A stretch of 18,318 nucleotides of DNA from Verrucomicrobia bacterium TMED44 (GTDB taxonomy: Bacteria; Verrucomicrobiota; Verrucomicrobiia; Opitutales; Seribacteraceae). The stretch lies in contig NHCX01000057.1 in assembly GCA_002168015.1 (NCBI GenBank), forward strand, positions 9,540-27,857. The letters are read 5' to 3'. Position numbers and translations under genes: made by a program. Position 1 is the first letter of the stretch. Each line of letters starts with the position of its first letter. Below, in pieces: positions 8,676-14,839 of the stretch. The notes under the pieces are model-generated. The model searched no databases. It worked only from the letters and a program-made list of their open reading frames with translations, and had not been told where the DNA came from.

Positions 8676-10208
8676 TTACGCAAAAGCTTTTGCCTGCAAA
8701 AGTTCCCCCGCTACCTTTCGATCGTCAAATGGAATCGCCGTGTATTGAACTTCCTGATAAGACTCATGACCCTTTCCAGCGATAAGGACGCAGTCTCCTT
8801 CTTTGGCTGCATCCAATGCCAGACTGATTGCTCTCCTCCGGTCATCAATAAAGTGAGCATATGCACCCTTTGGTATACCCTTACGCATGTCCTTAAAAAT
8901 ATTTTCCTGAGATTCTGTCCTTGGGTTATCTGATGTTGCCCAAACTTTATCAGCACCTGCACATGCTACTCTGGTCATTTCCATTCGTTTTCCGCGGTCC
9001 CGGTCCCCTCCGCAACCAAACACAACATGTAAATTACCCGGCGTACATTCACGCAGCATGGAGAGTGCATTTCGTAAAGCATCAGGCGTATGAGCATAGT
9101 CAACCACAACTTTATATCCTTGATCTTCATCTACGGATTCCATTCTTCCATCAACTCCTTCGAATGCACAAACCTTGCGAATCGAATCTGACACCGATCG
9201 TCCCATACTGTGAACGACAGCGAGTGACGCCATTAGGTTCATAACATTAAACCTTCCGAGCATTGGGCTAGTAACCACATGAGTTCCGGTAGGTGCATCA
9301 AGAATAAATTCTGTCCCCCTTTCCTGTATATCCAAGTTTCTGGCTCTGAAATCATTTTCTTCATTCATCCCAAATGTGAGAACCCTTACCTGGGGCGGAA
9401 GTTCATTCACTAAACGCTGACCATATGGACAATCTCCATTTATGATCGCAATCTTTGGCAGTTCACTATTTATACCATTAAAAATTTTACGTTTCTCATT
9501 AAAGTAAGTTTCCATGTTTTGGTGATAATCTAAATGATCCCGTGTCAGGTTTAGAAAAACACAAACACCTAGCTTTAAGCCTGAAACCCTTGACTGGTGA
9601 ATACCATGAGAACTTACTTCCATCACTGCTTCTGAACATCCGCCCACGAGCATACTTTTTAATAGAGAATATAAATCAGTCGATTCTGGTGTGGTACGAT
9701 AAGACGGAACCTCTCGATCCCCCAAGTGGTATCGAACGGTCCCAATTAATCCTACCGGCCGACCCTCCTCTTCCAATAAATGACGAGTCAGGGTAGTAAC
9801 TGTAGTTTTTCCATTTGTTCCAGTAACCCCAACTAAATCTAGATTTTCGTCCGGTCTGCCGTAATATCTCTTGGAGAATTTAGCCAGAGTTTTCCTGGCA
9901 TCATTTACACAGACTTTGGTAACGGAAAAAGGTACTGCTAGATCCTCATCTTCTGTAATTATCGTTTTGGCTCCCCTTTTAAGAGCTTCCTCGACATGGA
10001 GATTCCCATCTGTACGAATTCCCGGTAATGCGAAAAATGCACTGCCGGGCGTTACCCTCCTACTGTCAGAGACTATTCCTGAGACCGCTTTCCTGGAACA
10101 TCTTGTGTCTTCCAAGCTTGGACTATCAGTAAGATCCAGTAAAGTTGGTGTAGACTTCATTCTTGACCTTACTTCCTCTAAGTTTTCCACTTTTTTTTCG
10201 CCTTTCAT
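8676..10208 (-). CDS. murE: MurE, UDP-MurNAc-tripeptide synthetase, meso-diaminopimelate type
   Basis: This is a 510-residue cytoplasmic Mur ligase adding the third stem-peptide residue. Visible motifs: GIVSDSRRVTPGSAFFAL (44-61), ATP loop GVTGTNGKTTVTTL (127-140), SSHGIHQSRV (199-208), LTRDHLDYH (221-229), NEKRKIF (237-243) with the likely carbamylated lysine, DYAHTPDAL (370-378) and GCGGDRDRGKR (398-408). The specificity loop is SDNPRTE with DNPR at 427-430, and GKGHESYQ lies at 478-485. In known MurE enzymes DNPR plus this downstream motif marks meso-diaminopimelate use, not lysine. The chosen ATG is 12 nt after the ftsI stop. An ATG at residue 17 is also possible, as the first 16 residues are highly charged and not conserved in the family. 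Confidence 0.96.
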   Translation of the reverse strand: MKGEKKVENLEEVRSRMKSTPTLLDLTDSPSLEDTRCSRKAVSGIVSDSRRVTPGSAFFALPGIRTDGNLHVEEALKRGAKTIITEDEDLAVPFSVTKVCVNDARKTLAKFSKRYYGRPDENLDLVGVTGTNGKTTVTTLTRHLLEEEGRPVGLIGTVRYHLGDREVPSYRTTPESTDLYSLLKSMLVGGCSEAVMEVSSHGIHQSRVSGLKLGVCVFLNLTRDHLDYHQNMETYFNEKRKIFNGINSELPKIAIINGDCPYGQRLVNELPPQVRVLTFGMNEENDFRARNLDIQERGTEFILDAPTGTHVVTSPMLGRFNVMNLMASLAVVHSMGRSVSDSIRKVCAFEGVDGRMESVDEDQGYKVVVDYAHTPDALRNALSMLRECTPGNLHVVFGCGGDRDRGKRMEMTRVACAGADKVWATSDNPRTESQENIFKDMRKGIPKGAYAHFIDDRRRAISLALDAAKEGDCVLIAGKGHESYQEVQYTAIPFDDRKVAGELLQAKAFA

Positions 10209-10220
10209 AATTCCAAATTT

Positions 10221-12017
10221 TTACAGTGCTTGCGCCTTAAATCTTGTTCGAGATGCCACCTCATTATCTTTACTTTCTGGTTTAAGCCCCCAGTAACTAA
10301 TGATCCCCTCGCCAACACGCTGGAAAGACGGAGCCGCCACAACACCGCCGTATCCAAGAAAACCTTTTTTCATTTTAGGCTCATCAACTACCACGGTAAT
10401 CACTACTCTTGGATCATTCGCCGGAAAATAACCTACGAATGAAGCTACATGGTGCCGGTTTGAATATTTTCCTTCTATTATTTTCTGAGTTGTGCCAGTT
10501 TTTCCAGCTACTGAAAATCCTTCGATAACCGCTCTTCTGGCCGTGCCCTCATTTGAAACAACACTTACGAGCATTTGACTAAGTTTCCTTGAAACTGAAG
10601 AAGAGATTACTTTTCGAACTGGTTTGGGATCGAAAGGAACGATAGTCTTTCCTGTGTTATCAAATACCCTGCTGATAAACTGAGGTTTCATAAGCACTCC
10701 TTCATTGGCAACGGCCGACATAGCTGCATGCACCTGCATCGGAGTGACGCTTACTGCATGCCCAATTGGTAATCGGGTTATAGTCAAACCGTCCCAACGT
10801 TCCGGGGCGTGCAATATCCCTTTTCTTTCACCACCTATTCCGAAATTTGTTTTCTGACCAAATCCAAATGCAAGACAATACTCATAAAGCCTAGTTGTAC
10901 CCAATAGAATGCCCAACCTTGCTGCACCACGGTTACTAGACTTCTGTACAACTTTACTGACGCTAATTTTCCCCAATGGATGATGATCACTCGGTAATCT
11001 TAAATTCCTATTCCCTCGTCGGATCGTGCTTTGGGTACAGTCAATAATGTTATGTTCTGTCACGAGTCCTTCATTCATCGCTCCACCTACTGCAACGATC
11101 TTGAAAGTTGATCCTGGTTCATACAGATCAGACAAGGCTCTATTTCTTTGATGTGCGAGTTCAGCCGTATTAAACTCATTAGGGTCGAAATCAGGAGCAT
11201 TCGCAAGTGCCAGAATGTATCCAGATTTCGGATCACTCACGATGATGCTTGCACTTAATGGCTCAAATTCCTCAACAACATAAAGTAGCTCCTCCTCAAC
11301 AATATCCTGAATTCTTCGATCTAAACTCAATTCAACATTTAACCCATCATTTGCACCCACTTCTAAAGACCTGTGCTGTGGCATCTCTCTCCTTCGACCA
11401 TCTTTTTCACTTTCCCGCCAACCATCCTGCCCCTTTAAATAATAGTCAGCAAATCGCTCGACTCCCATAGCGGCAACATCCTCTTTATTTACAAACCCTA
11501 AAATATGTGAAGCTAAATTTCGATTTGGATATAATCTTGAATGCTTAAAATTTCCGTAAACACCCTTAATTCGCAACTCCTGTATCTTTCGATAAGTTCC
11601 CTCGTCTACTTCTTCTTTCAACTTTACCCACCTGATATCCCGAATACCCTCAGATTCCATGCCTAAAGACCTAGTTTTTTTGGCTGCCGCCACTTCAATT
11701 TCTTTAACTTGAATACCCAAATAATCCGCCAGGGTTTTCCATTTTAAACGATCATCCTCAACCAGAGATTGAGGATCTAAACCAACCTCAACAACGGACC
11801 TTGTGGTTGCCAACAAATTCCCTTTTGAATCGACAATATCGCCTCGTCTTGCCTTGACGGATACAAAATTCTTTCTAGCCACTTTGGCAACGCTTGTAAA
11901 TCTTTCCGACTCTACAACCTGCAACCATATCAGGCGACCGCCCAAAGAGCAAAAGCCGAAGCAAACAGATGAAAAAACAATATAATAACGGAACTTTGAG
12001 ACAAAGAGACTCCTCAT
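10221..12017 (-). CDS. ftsI: FtsI (PBP3), class B penicillin-binding protein, septal transpeptidase
   Basis: This is a 598-residue inner-membrane protein with a large periplasmic part that cross-links septal peptidoglycan together with FtsW. A single N-terminal membrane helix lies at about 10-33, followed by the PBP dimer or pedestal domain (RRGDIVDSKGNLLATT at 58-72; KHSRLYPNRNLASHILG at 158-174) and the transpeptidase domain. The active-site motifs are all present: STFK with catalytic Ser303, SSN at 360-362 and KTGT at 506-509. No C-terminal PASTA domain is seen, unlike many Gram-positive and some other PBPs. The start ATG overlaps the ftsL stop (ATGA), with AAGGAT a few bases upstream. Position directly after an FtsL-like gene identifies it as division-specific FtsI and not PBP2/MrdA. 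Confidence 0.96.
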   Translation of the reverse strand: MRSLFVSKFRYYIVFSSVCFGFCSLGGRLIWLQVVESERFTSVAKVARKNFVSVKARRGDIVDSKGNLLATTRSVVEVGLDPQSLVEDDRLKWKTLADYLGIQVKEIEVAAAKKTRSLGMESEGIRDIRWVKLKEEVDEGTYRKIQELRIKGVYGNFKHSRLYPNRNLASHILGFVNKEDVAAMGVERFADYYLKGQDGWRESEKDGRRREMPQHRSLEVGANDGLNVELSLDRRIQDIVEEELLYVVEEFEPLSASIIVSDPKSGYILALANAPDFDPNEFNTAELAHQRNRALSDLYEPGSTFKIVAVGGAMNEGLVTEHNIIDCTQSTIRRGNRNLRLPSDHHPLGKISVSKVVQKSSNRGAARLGILLGTTRLYEYCLAFGFGQKTNFGIGGERKGILHAPERWDGLTITRLPIGHAVSVTPMQVHAAMSAVANEGVLMKPQFISRVFDNTGKTIVPFDPKPVRKVISSSVSRKLSQMLVSVVSNEGTARRAVIEGFSVAGKTGTTQKIIEGKYSNRHHVASFVGYFPANDPRVVITVVVDEPKMKKGFLGYGGVVAAPSFQRVGEGIISYWGLKPESKDNEVASRTRFKAQAL

Positions 12018-12373
12018 CTCATCCTTCCGGGGCTATCGCCCGGAACCCCATTATTCGCTGCCACAACATCTGACCGATGGTACTTACCCAATTTTTTTAT
12101 CATATCCGATTCAGACACATGAAAAGTCTGCCTAGGTGCAGGCATCGACAACCTGCCCTCTACCATGGAGGCTAATGTCGAAGGTCTTAATACCCAAGAT
12201 CTTTGACCCCGTAACTCTTGAACTTCTCGGGATAAAACTTCACGCTCGTCCTCCAATACCCCACATTTTGCTGCAACATCTGAGATATCCATTCGTAACC
12301 AAACAATCCCAATCGCCCCACCTCCTCCAATAACGGTAAGTAAAACAAGAATACTTATGGTCAACTTGCTCAT
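12014..12373 (-). CDS. ftsL: FtsL-like small bitopic division protein
   Basis: This is a 119-residue protein with a short cytoplasmic tip, one membrane helix (about 5-25) and a periplasmic heptad-like segment (about 28-58) rich in Glu, Arg and Leu. The remainder is polar. The architecture fits FtsL/DivIC, which form a coiled-coil complex with FtsB and FtsQ and activate FtsWI. Sequence alone is too divergent to call firmly. The main evidence is size, topology and the canonical slot between rsmH and ftsI. It starts one nucleotide after the rsmH stop (TGA-A-ATG) and its stop overlaps ftsI. The segment WVLRPSTLASMVEGRLSM resembles the FtsL region after the coiled coil, where residues like 'I-A-x-x-x-G-M' occur. 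Confidence 0.75.
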   Translation of the reverse strand: MSKLTISILVLLTVIGGGGAIGIVWLRMDISDVAAKCGVLEDEREVLSREVQELRGQRSWVLRPSTLASMVEGRLSMPAPRQTFHVSESDMIKKLGKYHRSDVVAANNGVPGDSPGRMR

Positions 12374-12374
12374 T

Positions 12375-13346
12375 TCAAAACTCCGGATGTCGTATCTTTT
12401 TCAAAACACGCAATCGAGCCGAACGACTCTTGGGATTAGACTCCACCTCGTCTTTTCTCGGAAAAATTGCCTTAGACTGCACCATTTCCGCGTAAGCGGT
12501 CCTTTCAGCAACAAAACTACGGTCCCCCCGATGCTGTGGGCGGCCTGACATTTTTCTCATAAACCTCTTAACAATCCTATCCTCCAGAGAGTGAAAAGAA
12601 ATAACCGCCAACATACCTCCTGGTTTCAAAGCCCGAAAAACCTTGGGTAAAGTCATGGCCAATGCCTCCAGTTCACCATTAATTGCAATCCTTACCCCCT
12701 GGAAAGTTTTAGTAGCCGGATGAATTCTCTGTCTCGCCCTTACTCCTCCCACAGCTTGCGTAACTAATTCCGCTGCACTCAATGTCCTTTGTAACTTACC
12801 TGTTCCACGTGCATCTACTATCGCATTTACCACTCGGGACCACCTTCGTTCCTCACCATATTCACGAACCGCACGAACAAGACTTTCACGCGATGCGGTC
12901 TCTAAAAAGTCAGCGGCACTTTGCCCAACCCTCGGATTGAGACGCATATCAATCGGGGCATCTAAACGAAAAGAAAAACCTTTTGCCGCTTCCATTAATT
13001 GGAAAGAAGAGATGCCAAGATCCATCAAGACTCCATCAAATTCCTGTGCCCCTGAGTATTGATCAATTGACTGAAAGTCGGAATCAACGAAACGGAACCT
13101 ATCACCATAGGCACTTTCGAGATTTCCCGCACGGATTTTTGCATCTGGATCACAATCCATTGACAGCAAACGGACATTTGGGCTCGCCTCTAGAATTTTA
13201 CGAGAATGCCCACCGCCACCAAAAGTCAGGTCTGCAAACGAACCGCCTCTACATGGATCCAAAAAACCCATGCACTCGTCCAATAAAACCGGAATATGGC
13301 TCACCGCTGACGGAGAGCAAACGAATTCAACCGCTCCACAATACAT
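12375..13346 (-). CDS. rsmH: RsmH (MraW), 16S rRNA m4C1402 methyltransferase
   Basis: This is a 323-residue SAM-dependent methyltransferase that N4-methylates the 16S rRNA P-site cytidine (C1402 in E. coli). Family signatures: HIPVLLDECMGFL (17-29), the SAM loop LTFGGGGHSRKIL (40-52), DGVLMDLGISSFQL, FSFRLDAPIDMRLN, the long insertion domain, and the C-terminal GGMLAVISFHSLEDRIVK with NPKSRSARLRVLKK. The ATG at 13346 is preceded by a purine-rich GGGGGAA about 6-7 nt away, which supports this start even though it gives about 12 more N-terminal residues than usual. A GTG at residue 15 (VSHIPVLL) is the alternative. The gene follows mraZ by 129 nt. Confidence 0.96.
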   Translation of the reverse strand: MYCGAVEFVCSPSAVSHIPVLLDECMGFLDPCRGGSFADLTFGGGGHSRKILEASPNVRLLSMDCDPDAKIRAGNLESAYGDRFRFVDSDFQSIDQYSGAQEFDGVLMDLGISSFQLMEAAKGFSFRLDAPIDMRLNPRVGQSAADFLETASRESLVRAVREYGEERRWSRVVNAIVDARGTGKLQRTLSAAELVTQAVGGVRARQRIHPATKTFQGVRIAINGELEALAMTLPKVFRALKPGGMLAVISFHSLEDRIVKRFMRKMSGRPQHRGDRSFVAERTAYAEMVQSKAIFPRKDEVESNPKSRSARLRVLKKIRHPEF

Positions 13347-13475
13347 TAATTTCCCCCATTTTCCACCAATTACCCGCGCCGTACAATCCGAGAGAGAGGG
13401 GGGCTCCGCAGTCAGGACGAAATCCCTTTTGATGAGCGGCGTCCCTAATCACCACTCTATCCACCCTACACCACA
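13347..13475 (-). promoter_or_regulatory. mraZ-rsmH intergenic region with further candidate MraZ-type TGG boxes
   Basis: This is a 129-nt G-rich gap on the coding strand. Next to the mraZ stop it has TGG at 13471-13473, 13461-13463 and 13452-13454 and GGG at 13443-13445 (spacing 10, 9 and about 9). Just before rsmH, TGG at 13366-13368 and 13356-13358 lie exactly 10 apart (TGGTG-N5-TGGGG). The 3' pair also overlaps the rsmH ribosome-binding region. Spacing is less regular than in the main operator and G-richness raises the chance of coincidence. No terminator or clear promoter was found here. Confidence 0.3.
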
Positions 13476-13925
13476 TCATAGCCCCAACTCCCTCATCGCA
13501 TCAAAAATATTCCTCTCATCTTTTTCACCACCCTCTTCACGCCTTCGATCCTCCGACCATATCGCAAAAGAGGAGAACTTGCCCACAAGGACCGCCTTGC
13601 CCTTGATTCCGGCGTGAGCTAACAACTTGTCGCTCAAGTTGATTCTCCCTTGCTTGTCGCAACCAAAAGAGTCCGCCTTTGAAAAAAGCTCCATTAATAG
13701 AGATTGTGCCTGCGTGTCGCTCAGGTTCGCATCCGCCACTTTCTCCTCTAAACGCTCTATCATCTTTGGAGGGTAAACCGTTATGTAACCACTGGGATTC
13801 GGCAGGGCCAAGTATGTATTCTCCCCTCCGGAAATCCTCCACTTTGAAGGAATAGTTACCCTGCCCTTCGCATCTAGAGCGTGGGTAAACTCCCCCACAA
13901 AAAAAGTTGTTCCACTTGCGGCCAT
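13476..13925 (-). CDS. mraZ: MraZ, transcriptional regulator of the dcw operon
   Basis: This 149-residue protein has two MraZ/AbrB-like half-domains. The first contains FTHALDAKGRVTIPSKWR (13-30) and the second DSFGCDKQGRINLSDKLL (85-102). Both carry the DxxGR core that forms the DNA-binding loops. MraZ proteins assemble into rings and bind tandem TGGG-type repeats upstream of their own gene, usually repressing it. Such repeats are found just upstream here. The C-terminal tail (about 125-149) is strongly charged (RRREEGGEKDER). Start ATG at 13925: the nearest purine tract, AAAGGGA, is about 15-20 nt upstream, and an ATG at 13938 is in another frame. This is the first gene of the dcw operon. 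Confidence 0.95.
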   Translation of the reverse strand: MAASGTTFFVGEFTHALDAKGRVTIPSKWRISGGENTYLALPNPSGYITVYPPKMIERLEEKVADANLSDTQAQSLLMELFSKADSFGCDKQGRINLSDKLLAHAGIKGKAVLVGKFSSFAIWSEDRRREEGGEKDERNIFDAMRELGL

Positions 13926-13942
13926 TCAATCGAATCATTTAT

Positions 13943-13985
13943 CCCTTTAATACCATTACAACCCATTTCTTGCCACTTTAACCCA
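13943..13985 (-). promoter_or_regulatory. Candidate MraZ operator: five TGG/GGG boxes at exact 10-bp spacing
   Basis: On the mraZ strand the boxes read TGGG, TGGC, TGGG, TGGT and AGGG. Their core triplets occupy plus-strand positions 13983-13985, 13973-13975, 13963-13965, 13953-13955 and 13943-13945, a perfect 10-bp period (one helical turn). This matches the known MraZ target of repeated TGGGN separated by 5 nt, including AAAGTGG-type boxes. The array lies 18-60 nt before the mraZ ATG. An extended -10-like TGGTATTAA (13947-13955, minus) and a TGTAAT (13955-13960, minus) fall inside it, so binding would block initiation. The boxes were read directly; the regulatory role is inferred. Confidence 0.72.
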
Positions 13986-14012
13986 CAATGGTCAAGTTTT
14001 TTTTATTTTTTT

Positions 14013-14026
14013 CCCACTTTATCCCT
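14013..14026 (-). promoter_or_regulatory. Distal pair of TGGG-type boxes, in phase with the main MraZ operator
   Basis: On the minus strand two more boxes, AGGGA and GTGGGA, have GGG cores at plus 14023-14025 and 14013-14015. They are 10 bp apart and in the same helical phase as the five proximal boxes, separated from them by two periods filled with a T/A-rich tract (13994-14012). They are about 55-70 nt upstream of the tlyA start. They may extend the MraZ operator or link its binding to the divergent tlyA promoter. Confidence 0.45.
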
Positions 14027-14080
14027 ATTTTAGTATTGAGAGATTGCCCAGATACCCCACTTGCGTTTGTCTTGAAAACA

Positions 14081-14839
14081 ATGTCAAAAAAGCCAAAACG
14101 AGTACGAACGGATGAGCTTTTAGTGCTACAAGGCCTTTGTGAAAGCAGAAATCAAGCTAAAGCACTAATCATGGCAGGTCAGGTTCGAGTCGGAACCGAA
14201 CGGATCGATAAAGCCAGTCGAGTCTTCCCCATAGATGCTGCTTTAAAAGTTACTGAAAAACTTAGATATGTTGGTCGGGGTGGCTTAAAAATGGAAAATC
14301 TCCTCAAGGAATCTGGACTTAATGTTCAAGGATTACATATTTTAGACATAGGGGCATCCACGGGTGGCTTTACGGACTGTCTTCTCCAAAAAGGAGCTAT
14401 CCGTGCAACTTGCGTCGATGTGGGTCACGGTCAACTCCATTATCGCCTGAGAACAGATGAAAGGGTACACAATCTCGAAAAAACCAATATCAGGAATCTG
14501 GTTCCTGCAGATATTGAGGGCAGTCCATTTCCTTTGATCGTGATGGATCTCTCTTTTATTTCCCTACATAAGGTACTGTCTCAAGTATGGCCTTTTGTCG
14601 ATTATAAGGGGAAATTAATTACTCTTGTAAAACCCCAGTTCGAATGCACAAAAAAGGAGGCTGATGTCTGTAAAGGAATTATTCGAGACCCTGAAATATG
14701 CTATCGGGTACTCGATGAAATTAAAAATTCTGCAAAGTCTAACCTTAAAGGCTCTCACCTGATAATGGAAAGTGAAGCCAGTCCCAAAGGGACGGATGGA
14801 AATCAAGAATACTTTCTAATTTGGTCGAAAGAAAATTAG
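14081..14839 (+). CDS. tlyA: TlyA-family rRNA 2'-O-methyltransferase (S4 domain plus FtsJ-like fold)
   Basis: This 252-residue protein has an N-terminal S4 RNA-binding domain (about 7-65, with RTDELLVLQGLCESRNQAKA and LIMAGQVRVG) joined through the conserved RYVGRGGLK (62-70) to a Rossmann methyltransferase. The SAM loop is LDIGASTGGFTDCLL (88-102), with VMDLSFISL (154-162), LVKPQFE (182-188) and a C-terminal SPKGTDGNQEYFLIW. TlyA enzymes 2'-O-methylate cytidines in 23S and in some species 16S rRNA. The frame is open from an ATG at 13988, but that would add 31 hydrophobic, unconserved residues and overlap the mraZ operator. The ATG at 14081 (MSKKPKRVRTDELL) matches the family N-terminus. It is divergent from mraZ and convergent with the next gene, overlapping by 4 nt. 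The haemolysin label sometimes given to this family is not implied. Confidence 0.92.
   Translation: MSKKPKRVRTDELLVLQGLCESRNQAKALIMAGQVRVGTERIDKASRVFPIDAALKVTEKLRYVGRGGLKMENLLKESGLNVQGLHILDIGASTGGFTDCLLQKGAIRATCVDVGHGQLHYRLRTDERVHNLEKTNIRNLVPADIEGSPFPLIVMDLSFISLHKVLSQVWPFVDYKGKLITLVKPQFECTKKEADVCKGIIRDPEICYRVLDEIKNSAKSNLKGSHLIMESEASPKGTDGNQEYFLIWSKEN

Noticed and set aside
9871..10296. 141-codon plus-strand open frame opposite murE/ftsI
   Set aside because: Antisense to two secure genes and without recognisable domains.
12983..13432. 149-codon plus-strand open frame opposite rsmH
   Set aside because: It lies antisense to a well-supported gene, has low-complexity His/Pro-rich composition and no family motif; a shadow frame.
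13415..13446. GGACG/CGTCC inverted repeat in the mraZ-rsmH gap as an attenuator or terminator
   Set aside because: Only 5 bp of stem with a loop of about 20 nt and no U-tract; too weak to call.
13537..13938. 133-codon minus-strand frame overlapping mraZ, with an ATG 13 nt upstream of the mraZ start
   Set aside because: It is a +1 frame of mraZ. The other frame carries both DxxGR motifs of MraZ and this one carries none.
13994..14012. T-rich tract near tlyA as an intrinsic terminator
   Set aside because: No GC-rich hairpin precedes it on either strand; more likely an AT-rich promoter-proximal tract.
13988..14080. Upstream extension of tlyA from an ATG at 13988
   Set aside because: The added 31 residues are hydrophobic and not part of TlyA, and the extension overlaps the operator region. 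The ATG at 14081 fits the family start.
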